Assembly (NCBI GenBank): GCA_031256035.1
Contig: JAIRRJ010000119.1
Span: forward strand, 1 to 61,418
Direction: 5' to 3'
Origin: Treponema sp.
Lineage (GTDB): Bacteria; Spirochaetota; Spirochaetia; Treponematales; Breznakiellaceae
Length of the DNA: 61,418 bases
A program made the translations under genes and the position numbers. The number at the start of each line of letters is the position of its first letter. Within the stretch, counting starts at the first letter, position 1. This document shows, piece after piece, positions 26,308 through 35,739 of the stretch. The notes beneath the pieces were generated by a model, which saw nothing but the letters and a program-made list of their open reading frames with translations, ran no database searches and was not told where the DNA came from.

Positions 26308-27344
26308 ACAAGTTTTAGCCCAAATATGCCCGATTGTATTTCGCCTATGGCGGCGGCTTTTTCACCATTCGATCTAAGGATACGCATGGCTTCATCGGCA
26401 TTTTCACTTGCGACAATTACACACATACCGACGCCCATGTTATATGTATTGAACATATCCTTCTCCGGGATTTTGCCTTCCGCCGCGATAATATTAAAAA
26501 TCTGCGGAGTCTCAATCGCGCTTTTTTGTATCACAGCCCCGACATTTTCACCGAAAGCGCGGGGAATGTTTTCATGAAAGCCGCCGCCTGTTATGTGGCA
26601 TAATGAACGGACGGGGAGTTTTTCAAAAAGTTCAAGTACCGGCTTTACATAGATTTTTGTGGGGATCAGGAGTTCTTCACCTAACGTCCTGCCAAGATCG
26701 TGGAAATGGCGGTTTAGTATATCGTTGTTGCTGTCTATACCGAAAACTTTGCGCGTAAGTGAAAATCCGTTGGAGTGTACCCCCGATGACGCGAGGGCAA
26801 TAATTACATCTCCCGGCTTAACGTTTTTTTTGTCGGGGATTTTTGACCTTTCAACAATGCCGACAGAGAAACCAGCGATGTCGTATTCGTTTTCAGGCAT
26901 AAGGCCAGGATGCTCGGCTGTCTCTCCTCCGACAAGAGCGCAGCCTGCCTGCACACAGCCTTCGGCAACGCCCGCGACAATTTTCTCAACTTTTTCAGGG
27001 ATATTTTTTTCCATTGCAAGATAATCAAGGAAAAACAACGGCCTCGCGCCAGCGCAGATAATGTCGTTTACGCACATGGCGACACAGTCAATGCCGACAG
27101 TATCGTGTTTATCCATCAGAAACGCTATTTTCAATTTCGTGCCTACGCCGTCAGTGCCTGAAACCAGCACCGGCTCACTGCCACTGCTGCCCAAAGCGAA
27201 CAAGCCGCCAAAACCGCCGATCCCCTCAATTACTCCGGGTATCTTTGTGCGTTCAACATGTTTTTTAATAAGTTCAATCGCGCGGTAACCGGCAGTAACA
27301 TCAACTCCTGAGGCTTTGTAACTTTCACTGTAACTGTTTTGCAT
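26304..27344 (-). CDS. purM: Phosphoribosylformylglycinamidine cyclo-ligase
   Basis: A 346-residue AIR synthetase. Motifs GIGGFGGLF, LVSGTDGVGTKLKIA, HDTVGIDCVAMCVNDIICAGARPLFFLDYLA and LVGGETAEHPGLM are all present, with GLASSGVHSNGFSL-type IALASSGVHSNGFSL later. Length is normal. It starts 2 bases after the purF stop. Confidence 0.96.
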   Translation of the reverse strand: MQNSYSESYKASGVDVTAGYRAIELIKKHVERTKIPGVIEGIGGFGGLFALGSSGSEPVLVSGTDGVGTKLKIAFLMDKHDTVGIDCVAMCVNDIICAGARPLFFLDYLAMEKNIPEKVEKIVAGVAEGCVQAGCALVGGETAEHPGLMPENEYDIAGFSVGIVERSKIPDKKNVKPGDVIIALASSGVHSNGFSLTRKVFGIDSNNDILNRHFHDLGRTLGEELLIPTKIYVKPVLELFEKLPVRSLCHITGGGFHENIPRAFGENVGAVIQKSAIETPQIFNIIAAEGKIPEKDMFNTYNMGVGMCVIVASENADEAMRILRSNGEKAAAIGEIQSGIFGLKLV

Positions 27345-27346
27345 GG

Positions 27347-28774
27347 CTACATCTCTTCGCTAATCTTGTACTCGAACTTGCTTTTTTGAACAATCGAAGG
27401 TTCAGGTATGGGATATTCCCCGGTGAAACATCCGGCGCAGAAGCCGCACTTTGCGCCTTCGGCAATTTTTTTAACATTGTCCGTTGAAAGAAAACCGAGT
27501 GAATCGGCGCCGATAAAATCCCTTATTTCGTCCTTACTCATCTTGCAGGCAATAAGATTGTCGCGGCTACTTATGTCCGTGCCGAAATAGCAGGGATTCA
27601 CAAACGGCGGAGACGATACGCGCACATGGACTTCCTTCGCTCCTGTCTCGCGTATCAGCCTTACAATTCTGCTCATTGTAGTTCCGCGGACAATCGAATC
27701 GTCAATCAGCACAACACGCTTGTCCTTGATTGTCGCTTCAATTGTGTTGAGTTTTATCCGCACGGAACGGTCGCGCTCTTCCTGCGAAGGCTGGATGAAC
27801 GTGCGGGCTATGTACTTGTTTTTGATAAAGCCGACTCCGTAGGGGATGCCTGACTGGCGCGAAAAACCCAGAGCGGCGTCAAGGCCGGAATCAGGAACGC
27901 CGATAACCACATCCGCCTGCACCGGATGTTCAAGGGCGAGGAAGACTCCCGCACGAAGGCGGGCGGTGTGTACGCTTGCTCCTGCTATTACAGAATCGGG
28001 ACGCGCAAAATAGATGAACTCAAACACACAAAGGTGGCTTAAACCTTTGCAATGCGTTTTTATGCTGTGCGGACCGTCCTTGTCTACCATCACAATTTCA
28101 CCCGGTTCAAGATCGCGCACAAAGTCGGCGCCAATGCTGTCAAGAGCGCAGCTTTCAGATGCGAATACCGTATCTCCGCCGAGCGTCCCCATACACAACG
28201 GGCGGAAACCGTGAGGATCGCGCACAGCAATCAGCTTTTTGGGTGACATTATAACAAGCGAGTATGCGCCTTCTATTTCGCCCATTGCCTGTTCGACAGC
28301 TTCCTCTATTTTATGCGTGTGGATTCTTTTTTTTGTAATGACATGCAGGATGATTTCTGTATTGCTTGTTGAATGGAATATGGCTCCCTCAAGCTCCAGC
28401 TTTTCGCGCAGGGCGGCGGCATTTGTGAGTCTTCCGTTATGCGCAACCGCCATTGAACCTTTGACGTGCCTCACCACAAGCGGCTGCGCGTTTGAGCGGC
28501 TCTTGTGATCCCTGGAAGAATAGCGCACATGACCCACCGCCATATTTCCGGAACCTAATTTCTCAAGAGTATCCTTTGAAAAAACATCGGGAACAAGACC
28601 AATATCCCTGTGGTATTGCATCAGCCCTTCATTGCAAACCGCAAGCCCTGCACTTTCCTGCCCGCGGTGCTGCAGGGCGTAAAGCGCAAGATGCGCCTGA
28701 GAAGCGACATCACAAGAGGAATTTTTGGAATAAATGCCAAAAATCCCGCATTCTTCATACAGGCTGTCAGACAT
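27347..28774 (-). CDS. purF: Amidophosphoribosyltransferase
   Basis: A 475-residue enzyme for the first committed purine step. The N-terminal glutaminase nucleophile is Cys9 in EECGIFGIY, so a short propeptide would be removed. The PRPP loop reads VVLIDDSIVRGTT. Cysteines in the C-terminal KCGFCAGCFTGEYP indicate the iron-sulfur-containing Bacillus-like type. It follows purC by 3 bases. Confidence 0.96.
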   Translation of the reverse strand: MSDSLYEECGIFGIYSKNSSCDVASQAHLALYALQHRGQESAGLAVCNEGLMQYHRDIGLVPDVFSKDTLEKLGSGNMAVGHVRYSSRDHKSRSNAQPLVVRHVKGSMAVAHNGRLTNAAALREKLELEGAIFHSTSNTEIILHVITKKRIHTHKIEEAVEQAMGEIEGAYSLVIMSPKKLIAVRDPHGFRPLCMGTLGGDTVFASESCALDSIGADFVRDLEPGEIVMVDKDGPHSIKTHCKGLSHLCVFEFIYFARPDSVIAGASVHTARLRAGVFLALEHPVQADVVIGVPDSGLDAALGFSRQSGIPYGVGFIKNKYIARTFIQPSQEERDRSVRIKLNTIEATIKDKRVVLIDDSIVRGTTMSRIVRLIRETGAKEVHVRVSSPPFVNPCYFGTDISSRDNLIACKMSKDEIRDFIGADSLGFLSTDNVKKIAEGAKCGFCAGCFTGEYPIPEPSIVQKSKFEYKISEEM

Positions 28775-28777
28775 TTT

Positions 28778-29488
28778 TCATTCCCCCAACAGCCGCTTTA
28801 GAATTTCCCTGTAAGCGTCTTCCACACCGCCCATATCGCGGCGGAAGCGGTCTTTATCCAGCTTTTCGCCCGTGCGGCTGTCCCAGAAGCGGCAGGTGTC
28901 AGGTGAAATCTCATCCGCAAGCACAAGTTTTCCGTCATTAGTGCGCCCGAATTCCAGCTTGAAGTCAATAAGCTCAATCCCTAAATCTTTCAAATATTCG
29001 GACAGTATTTTATTAACGGAGAAAGAATATTCAGAGATTTTTTTAAGTTCATCAGGTGTTGCGAGTTCCATGGCGGCAATGTGGTAATCATTGATCATGG
29101 GATCGCCAAGCGCATCATCCTTGTAACAATATTCAAGCACGGTGCTTTTAAGTTTTGTGCCTTCAGGCAGCCCAAGCCGCTTTGAAAGCGAACCTGCCGC
29201 TATGTTACGCACAATAACTTCAATCAGGATTATCTTTACTTTTTTTACCAGCGTTTCACGCTCTGAAAGTTCTTCAACAAAGTGGGTTGGTATCCCCTTT
29301 GACTCAAGAAGTTTCATTAGGTGATTTGTAACGCGGTTGTTAATAACTCCCTTGCCTAAAATTGTACCTTTTTTTTTGCCGTCAAATGCTGTCGCGTCAT
29401 CCTTATAATCCACAATGCAAAAACCCGAATCATCCGTTGCGAATACTTTTTTCGCCTTGCCCTCATAGAGCTGCTCAACCTTTTTCAA
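28778..29488 (-). CDS. purC: SAICAR synthetase
   Basis: A 236-residue enzyme joining CAIR and aspartate. Motifs: [42 protein letters not shown] and [14 protein letters not shown]. The start codon is TTG (29488), supported by a GGGAGG ribosome-binding site six bases upstream and by the family N-terminus. No frame problem is seen. Confidence 0.96.
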   Translation of the reverse strand: MKKVEQLYEGKAKKVFATDDSGFCIVDYKDDATAFDGKKKGTILGKGVINNRVTNHLMKLLESKGIPTHFVEELSERETLVKKVKIILIEVIVRNIAAGSLSKRLGLPEGTKLKSTVLEYCYKDDALGDPMINDYHIAAMELATPDELKKISEYSFSVNKILSEYLKDLGIELIDFKLEFGRTNDGKLVLADEISPDTCRFWDSRTGEKLDKDRFRRDMGGVEDAYREILKRLLGE

Positions 29489-29520
29489 TGTTATCCTCCC
29501 AAAAATTATTCACGAAGATT

Positions 29521-30012
29521 TCAAGAAAATTTCTCCTGTAACTGTTTATCCTTCTCGGCGACTTTTGCCGCCATGTCCGCTTTCATTTTGGTGAGTTTTT
29601 CCGCAAGCGCATCATCGCCGAGCGCGATAATCTGCACAGCAAGAATAGCGGCGTTTTCCGCGCCGTCAATGGCTACTGTCGCTACGGGAATACCAGCCGG
29701 CATCTGAACGGTTGACAGAAGCGCATCAAGTCCGTCAAGCGTGGATGATTTTACCGGTATGCCGATGACGGGCAGGGTAGTGTAGGCTGCCAGCACTCCC
29801 GCAAGATGCGCAGCCTTGCCTGCCGCCGCAATGATTACGCCGAAGCCGTTGTTTCGCGCATTTGTTGCGAATTCACACGCCCTCGCAGGGGTGCGGTGCG
29901 CACTCATCACATGAGCCTCAAACGGAATGCCGAATTCCTTGAACTTTTTGAAAGCCGGTTCCAGTACCGGCAAATCGCTGTCGCTGCCCATTATAACCGC
30001 TGCTTTTTTCAT
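29521..30012 (-). CDS. purE: N5-CAIR mutase, class I PurE
   Basis: A 163-residue enzyme. The start was set at 30012 (MKKAAVIMGSDSDLP) behind AGAGG; an upstream in-frame extension is discarded. MSAHRTPARACEF and KSSTLDGLDALLSTVQMPAGIPVATVAIDGA identify the class I type that uses N5-CAIR made by PurK. No purK is in the window. It heads the pur operon, 69 bases from the divergent purL. Confidence 0.95.
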   Translation of the reverse strand: MKKAAVIMGSDSDLPVLEPAFKKFKEFGIPFEAHVMSAHRTPARACEFATNARNNGFGVIIAAAGKAAHLAGVLAAYTTLPVIGIPVKSSTLDGLDALLSTVQMPAGIPVATVAIDGAENAAILAVQIIALGDDALAEKLTKMKADMAAKVAEKDKQLQEKFS

Positions 30013-30023
30013 GAAACCTCTGG

Positions 30024-30035
30024 ATAGCATGCTAT
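30024..30035. promoter_or_regulatory. Palindrome in the purE-purL divergent spacer
   Basis: ATAGCATGCTAT is a perfect 12-bp palindrome in the 69-base spacer that must hold both divergent promoters. It may be an operator, but no regulator is identified. The spacer is too short for a riboswitch. Confidence 0.4.
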
Positions 30036-30081
30036 AGAAAAAAAGCCACATTGTCTATATAGTTTGAAAAGAGACTGCGCA

Positions 30082-33000
30082 ATGTCCGTATACGAGATTT
30101 ATGTTGAGAAAAAACTTCCCTTTGCCGAGGAGGCGGCCGCGGTTGCCGCCGATTTGCGCCTTGGGCTTCAAATTGAGAATATTGAATCGGTGAGGATCAT
30201 CAACAGGTATTATGCTGAGGGGATTTCAGCGGAAGATTTTAACGCGGCGAAAAACACAGTTTTTTCAGAGCCGCCTGTGGACATCATCTATGACAAGCTG
30301 CCGCATCTTGATGGGACGCATATTTTCGCCGCCGAGTACCTTCCCGGTCAGTTTGACCAGCGCGCCGATTCCTGCGCCCAGTGTATCTCACTGGCAACGG
30401 GGAAGGAACGGCCTGTTATTCGTTCCGCGAAGATATACGCCGTTTCGGGAAATATCACCAATGCTGAAATTGACAGAATAAAAGCGTGGCTTATAAACCC
30501 CGTAGAAAGCCGCGAAGCCGGCATGGATACCCCTGTTACCCTGTCGGAAAAATACCCCGTACCGGACAATGTTGCTGTCCTTGACGGCTTTATCTCCCTT
30601 TCTGTTTCCGGTCTTGAACTGTTACGCGAAAACATGAGCCTCGCGATGGATTTATCCGATCTTCAATTCAGCCAACGGTATTTCCGCAATGAAGAAAAAC
30701 GCGATCCTTCAGTTACCGAGCTGCGTGTGCTGGATACATACTGGTCGGATCACTGCCGTCACACGACATTTTTAACCGAATTGGAATCAATAAAAATTGA
30801 GCATGATCAAATACGCGAAAGTTATGAAAACTATTTAGAACTGCGCTCTGCTCTTGGACGCTCCGGGAAGCCCGTTTCATTGATGGATATGGCAACCATC
30901 GGAGCGAAAGCGTTAGCGGCACGGGGGAAATTGCCCGATCTTGACGAGTCAGAAGAGATAAACGCCTGTTCGGTGAAAATCAAAGTCGATATTAACGGCA
31001 CAGAGCACGACTGGCTTTTGATGTTCAAGAATGAGACGCACAACCACCCCACCGAGATTGAGCCGTTCGGGGGAGCGGCAACCTGTCTTGGCGGGGCGAT
31101 ACGCGACCCGCTTTCAGGACGGGCATTTGTCTATCAGGCAATGCGCATAACTGGCGCGGCTGATCCGCTTCAAACTAATACACTGCCAGGAAAACTGCCA
31201 CAGCGCAAGATTTGCAGGACAGCGGCTTCCGGTTTCAGTTCTTATGGCAATCAGATAGGACTGGCAACAGGCCATGTTCATGAGATATACCATCCCGGCT
31301 ATGCCGCCAAACGCATGGAAATCGGCGCGGTTATTGGAGCGGCTCCAGTTGAAAATGTCATACGCGAAAGACCCGCGCCCGGTGATGTTGTGATCCTCCT
31401 TGGCGGCAGGACAGGACGGGACGGCTGCGGAGGGGCGACAGGCTCTTCAAAATCGCATACTGCAAGTTCTCTTGAAACATGCGGCGCGGAGGTGCAGAAG
31501 GGAAACGCGCCCGAAGAGAGAAAACTGCAAAGGCTCTTTCGCAACTCAGAAGCGGCGCGGCTTATCAAACGCTGCAATGATTTTGGCGCAGGCGGGGTGT
31601 CTGTCTCAGTCGGCGAGCTAGCAGACGGACTTGAGATTGACCTTGATAAAATACCGAAAAAGTACGAAGGCCTTGACGGTACTGAACTTGCTATCAGCGA
31701 AAGCCAGGAGCGGATGTCCGTAGTTGTAGAGCAAAAAGACGCAGAACATTTTATCGCTCTTGCGGCGCGTGAAAATCTTGAGGCTGCGATCATCGCGGAG
31801 GTTACTCAACAGCCGCGCCTTGTCATGAAGTGGAACGGAAAGACAATCGTAAACCTTTCGCGTGAATTTCTTAATTCCAACGGAGCGGCAAAACACGCCG
31901 AAGTTCGCGTAACAGCGCCGCTATTTCCAAAAACTGACAATGCTGCCCTTGAGGCGCATGGGATGGAAAAATTGCTCGCCAGCCTTGCAATCTGCTCGCA
32001 GAAAGGGCTTGTTGACCGTTTTGATTCTATTGTAGGAGCCGCAACCGCCGTTATGCCATTTGGCGGCAAATACCAGCTTACGCCCGCCCAGTCAATGGCG
32101 GCTAAGATACCTGTTTTGAACGGAGAGACAAAAACCTGCTCTCTTATGTCATGGGGTTTTGATCCTGAAATTTCCTCGGTAAGCCCTTATCATGGAGCTG
32201 TCTTCGCTGTTGTTCACTCGGTTGCAAAAATAATTGCGGCGGGCGGGAGCAGAAGCAAATGCTGGCTGTCCTTTCAGGAATATTTCGAACGGTTACGCGA
32301 TGATCCTTCGCGATGGGGCAAGCCTGTGGCGGCGCTTTTTGGCGCTCTTGACGCACAGCTTGGCCTTGAAACAGCGGCAATCGGCGGCAAGGATTCAATG
32401 TCCGGCAGCTTCACCCATAACGGCGTAAATATAGACGTGCCGCCCACGCTTGTTTCATTCGCCGTCTCTGCCGCGAAACTTGAAAACATAGTAACGCCAG
32501 AATTCAAACGCTCAGACAGTATGGTCTATCTTATGAAACCGCCATTCACTATTTACGAAAAATGCGATTTCGCCGCCCTTCGTAATTTTTTTGACAGCGC
32601 AGAAAAAATAATCGCTGAAGGAAAAATCCTCTCCTGCTGGGCTGTAGGTCCCGGCGGAACCGCGGAAGCAGTAACAAAAATGTGCATGGGTAACCGCATC
32701 GGCTTTTCCGCTGAAAAACCTCTTTCGGCGGGAGAAGGTTTCGGCGGTTTTGTCGTTGAAACAAATGAACCCTTGCTCGAAGCGGAACTGCTTGGCCGCA
32801 CCATAGACGAACACACACTTAAAACAAAACTATGGGAAATGCCGTTAGAAAAATTGCAGCATACATGGGAACAGACATTGGAGCCGGTCTTTCCAAACAT
32901 TATTGATCAAAGCGGCAAAATCGAATTGTTCAACTATGACAAGGGCGTAACGATAAAGCCAAAGAGCCATCATGCGCGGGAAACTACGTTGCATTATACA

Positions 33001-33798
33001 AAACCAGTGTTTGTGATACCAACATTCCCCGGTACCAACAGCGAATATGACACCGCAAGGGCAATTGAAAAAGCGGGAGGGGAGGCGCGGATAATTGTTG
33101 TGCGCAATCTATCACCCTCTGACATAGCCGCAAGCGTACAGGAATTAAAAGAAGCGTTTCATTCCGCGCAGGGCATAGTAATACCCGGAGGGTTTTCAGG
33201 CGGGGATGAGCCTGACGGTTCCGGCAAATTCATAACCGCTTTTTTCCGCAATTCCGCTATAACAGAAGCCGTAAACGAACTATTGCAAAAACGAGACGGT
33301 CTTATCTGCGGGATATGCAACGGGTTTCAGGCTCTCATAAAGCTCGGTCTTGTGCCTTACGGCGAAATACGCGGCATGAAAGAAGACTCCCCTACCCTCA
33401 CCTTCAACAAAATCGGAAGGCATCAATCCACGCTTGTCAGAACGCGCGTAGTCTCGAACAAATCACCGTGGCTCTCGCATCTTGAACTGGGAGGCAGTTA
33501 CATTGTTCCCATTTCACATGGGGAGGGGCGGTTCGTTGCTCAGGAATCGCTCATCCGGGAGCTTGCCGCAAACGGGCAGATAGCCACTCAGTATGTTGAT
33601 ATAGACGGCAAACCAACGCAGAACATACGCTTTAACCCCAACAATTCGGATTTCGCGGTTGAAGGCATTACCTCGCCTGACGGCCGCGTCTTTGGCAGAA
33701 TGGGACATAACGAACGCTATGACGATGGTCTTTTCAGGAATGTGCCGGAGGTGAGGAAGATGGATATTTTCTGCGGCGCTGTGGCATATTTTCGGTAG
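30082..33798 (+). CDS. purL: FGAM synthase, single-chain (PurL with glutaminase domain)
   Basis: A 1238-residue enzyme. The start was set at 30082 (MSVYEIYVEKKLPF) after AAAAGAG. The N-terminal domain is followed by a synthetase core: TYWSDHCRHTTF, FKNETHNHPTEIEPFGGAATCLGGAIRDPL and a second half with AIGGKDSMSG. The C-terminal glutaminase has FVIPTFPGTNSEYDTA, GICNGFQAL with the Cys nucleophile and SHGEGRF with His and Glu. Separate PurS and PurQ are therefore not needed. A dispersed 24-bp repeat encodes HARETTLH in the linker ahead of the glutaminase domain. Confidence 0.96.
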   Translation: MSVYEIYVEKKLPFAEEAAAVAADLRLGLQIENIESVRIINRYYAEGISAEDFNAAKNTVFSEPPVDIIYDKLPHLDGTHIFAAEYLPGQFDQRADSCAQCISLATGKERPVIRSAKIYAVSGNITNAEIDRIKAWLINPVESREAGMDTPVTLSEKYPVPDNVAVLDGFISLSVSGLELLRENMSLAMDLSDLQFSQRYFRNEEKRDPSVTELRVLDTYWSDHCRHTTFLTELESIKIEHDQIRESYENYLELRSALGRSGKPVSLMDMATIGAKALAARGKLPDLDESEEINACSVKIKVDINGTEHDWLLMFKNETHNHPTEIEPFGGAATCLGGAIRDPLSGRAFVYQAMRITGAADPLQTNTLPGKLPQRKICRTAASGFSSYGNQIGLATGHVHEIYHPGYAAKRMEIGAVIGAAPVENVIRERPAPGDVVILLGGRTGRDGCGGATGSSKSHTASSLETCGAEVQKGNAPEERKLQRLFRNSEAARLIKRCNDFGAGGVSVSVGELADGLEIDLDKIPKKYEGLDGTELAISESQERMSVVVEQKDAEHFIALAARENLEAAIIAEVTQQPRLVMKWNGKTIVNLSREFLNSNGAAKHAEVRVTAPLFPKTDNAALEAHGMEKLLASLAICSQKGLVDRFDSIVGAATAVMPFGGKYQLTPAQSMAAKIPVLNGETKTCSLMSWGFDPEISSVSPYHGAVFAVVHSVAKIIAAGGSRSKCWLSFQEYFERLRDDPSRWGKPVAALFGALDAQLGLETAAIGGKDSMSGSFTHNGVNIDVPPTLVSFAVSAAKLENIVTPEFKRSDSMVYLMKPPFTIYEKCDFAALRNFFDSAEKIIAEGKILSCWAVGPGGTAEAVTKMCMGNRIGFSAEKPLSAGEGFGGFVVETNEPLLEAELLGRTIDEHTLKTKLWEMPLEKLQHTWEQTLEPVFPNIIDQSGKIELFNYDKGVTIKPKSHHARETTLHYTKPVFVIPTFPGTNSEYDTARAIEKAGGEARIIVVRNLSPSDIAASVQELKEAFHSAQGIVIPGGFSGGDEPDGSGKFITAFFRNSAITEAVNELLQKRDGLICGICNGFQALIKLGLVPYGEIRGMKEDSPTLTFNKIGRHQSTLVRTRVVSNKSPWLSHLELGGSYIVPISHGEGRFVAQESLIRELAANGQIATQYVDIDGKPTQNIRFNPNNSDFAVEGITSPDGRVFGRMGHNERYDDGLFRNVPEVRKMDIFCGAVAYFR
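32973..32996. repeat. 24-bp dispersed repeat inside purL
   Basis: TGCGCGGGAAACTACGTTGC plus 4 bases, one change from consensus. It falls in frame in the linker between the synthetase and glutaminase domains. Confidence 0.85.
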
Positions 33799-33949
33799 TG
33801 TTTTACTCTAAAAACTGAACTTGTCCCACAAATAAATAATTTTCCTCTTGGGCGGCTTGGCAACTGTCTTGACCTTATTCCCCCATTATTGCATAATTCC
33901 AGCAATGGCGGCTGCAAGCTGCCTTTTCAGCCTAAAACAAGGAGAGTCC

Positions 33950-34039
33950 ATGCCCTGCGGAAGAAAACGTAAACTGCGTAAAATCGCGACCCACAAACGC
34001 AAGAAAAAACTGCGGAAAAACAGACATAAGAATAAATAG
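33950..34039 (+). CDS. AURKAIP1/COX24-domain basic protein (29 residues)
   Basis: A tiny, very basic protein: [20 protein letters not shown], then LRKNRHKNK. It matches the short bacterial AURKAIP1/COX24-type proteins, which are thought to bind the small ribosomal subunit. An AAGGAGAG ribosome-binding site precedes the ATG. It lies 41 bases before the PPi-PFK gene. The family call rests on the recognisable MPCG...THKRKK pattern; the ribosomal role is known for relatives only. Confidence 0.8.
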   Translation: MPCGRKRKLRKIATHKRKKKLRKNRHKNK

Positions 34040-34080
34040 TGACTTGTTCGGGCGAACAGTTACAAAACCAAGGAGTAAAC

Positions 34081-35739
34081 ATGAATATTTCCGCATTACA
34101 ACAGGCAAGATACGCTTACAATCCGAAACTTCCCTCAAGCCTAAAAAACTCAATAAACGACATTGTACTGGAATCAGGCGGGCCGACCGAAGCGGTTACG
34201 GACAGGGATGAGCTTCGCGGGATTTTCAAATTATCCTACGGAAAGCCGATTGTTACTTTCGCAAAGGGAAAGAACGACAAAATCGGCCATGAACTAAAAG
34301 TCGGGGTGATATTGTCGGGCGGGCAGGCTCCCGGCGGCCACAATGTTATCGCGGGTTTGTTTGACGGCCTTAAAAAAGGCAATCCCAATTCGACTCTTTA
34401 CGGATTTTTAGGAGGCCCGAGCGGGCTTGTGGGGAATAAAGCGCGTGTTATTTCTCAGGCTGAAATTGACACGTACCGCAACACCGGCGGTTTTGACATG
34501 ATCGGCTCGGGACGGACAAAGATCGAAACGCCCGAACAATTCGCCTCATCGCTTGAAACTGCCAAGGCTCTTGGCCTTGACGCGGTGGTTGTAATCGGCG
34601 GGGACGATTCAAACACCAATGCCGCTCTTTTGGCGGAGTACTTTCTTGCCAATGGATCAAAGATACAGGTAATCGGCTGCCCCAAAACCATTGACGGAGA
34701 CTTAAAAAGCGAACATATCGAAACATCTTTTGGTTTTGACACTGCCTGTAAAACATATTCAGAACTTATCGGCAACCTTTGCCGCGATTCATACAGCGCA
34801 AAAAAATACTGGCACTTTATAAAGTTGATGGGGCGCGCCGCAAGCCACATTGCCCTTGAATGCGCCCTGCAAACCCAGCCTAACATCTGCCTGATTTCCG
34901 AAGAAGTCGAAGCAAAAAAACTTTCGCTGGACAAAATTGTCGAGCAAATCTGTGCGTCAATAGTTAAGCGCGCCGAAAACGGAGACCATTTCGGCATTGT
35001 CCTTATTCCCGAAGGGCTGGTTGAATTTATCCCCGAAATAAAGCAACTGATTCACGAACTTAACGATACCATTGCCGCAAAAGAAGAAGAGTTTGCTTCT
35101 ATCGGTTCATTTACCGAACAGGTCAACTGGCTGTCCTCAAGAATATCGAATGTTTCGCACGCGATTTTACAGACGCTCCCGCCTGAAATAGCGCGTGAAT
35201 TCCTTATGGATCGCGACCCTCACGGAAACGTTCAGGTTTCCAGGATTGAAACCGAAAAGCTGTTAGTTGATATGGTAGAAGAAAAACTGGGTGTCATGAA
35301 GGGAAACAACCTTTACAAGGGGAAATTCAGCGCACTTACCCACTTCTTCGGCTATGAAGGCCGCTGTGCATTCCCGTCCAATTTTGATTCCGACTATTGT
35401 TACAGCCTTGGCTACAGCGCCTTTGTGCTGATCGCTTCGGGGCTGACCGGCTATCTGTCCAGCGTAAAAAATCTTACCGCTCCCGCCGATCAATGGATTG
35501 CGGGAGGCGTTCCCCTGACAATGCTTATGAATATGGAACAGCGCCACGGTTCAAAAAAACCTGTAATCAAAAAAGCGATGGTTGAGCTTAACGGAAAACC
35601 TTTTAAGGCGTTTGAAGAAAAGCGCGGCGTCTGGGCGGAAAAAACCAGTTTCCTTTACCCCGGCGCAATTCAATATTTCGGGCCGCCTGAAGTCTGCGAC
35701 TCAGTAACAAAAACTCTTCTGCTTGAACATGAAAAATAA
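34081..35739 (+). CDS. pfp: Pyrophosphate-dependent 6-phosphofructokinase
   Basis: A 552-residue enzyme of the long PPi-dependent beta type, interconverting fructose 6-phosphate and the 1,6-bisphosphate with PPi. The GGDDSN motif (Asp in place of the Gly of ATP enzymes) and PKTIDGDL (Lys) mark PPi use. [13 protein letters not shown] and [20 protein letters not shown] are also typical. The start at 34081 follows AAGGAG. Glycolysis running on PPi is common in treponemes. Confidence 0.95.
   Translation: MNISALQQARYAYNPKLPSSLKNSINDIVLESGGPTEAVTDRDELRGIFKLSYGKPIVTFAKGKNDKIGHELKVGVILSGGQAPGGHNVIAGLFDGLKKGNPNSTLYGFLGGPSGLVGNKARVISQAEIDTYRNTGGFDMIGSGRTKIETPEQFASSLETAKALGLDAVVVIGGDDSNTNAALLAEYFLANGSKIQVIGCPKTIDGDLKSEHIETSFGFDTACKTYSELIGNLCRDSYSAKKYWHFIKLMGRAASHIALECALQTQPNICLISEEVEAKKLSLDKIVEQICASIVKRAENGDHFGIVLIPEGLVEFIPEIKQLIHELNDTIAAKEEEFASIGSFTEQVNWLSSRISNVSHAILQTLPPEIAREFLMDRDPHGNVQVSRIETEKLLVDMVEEKLGVMKGNNLYKGKFSALTHFFGYEGRCAFPSNFDSDYCYSLGYSAFVLIASGLTGYLSSVKNLTAPADQWIAGGVPLTMLMNMEQRHGSKKPVIKKAMVELNGKPFKAFEEKRGVWAEKTSFLYPGAIQYFGPPEVCDSVTKTLLLEHEK

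Noticed and set aside
30013-30081. Purine riboswitch controlling purE or purL
   Set aside because: The 69-base divergent spacer is too short and lacks the conserved loops.
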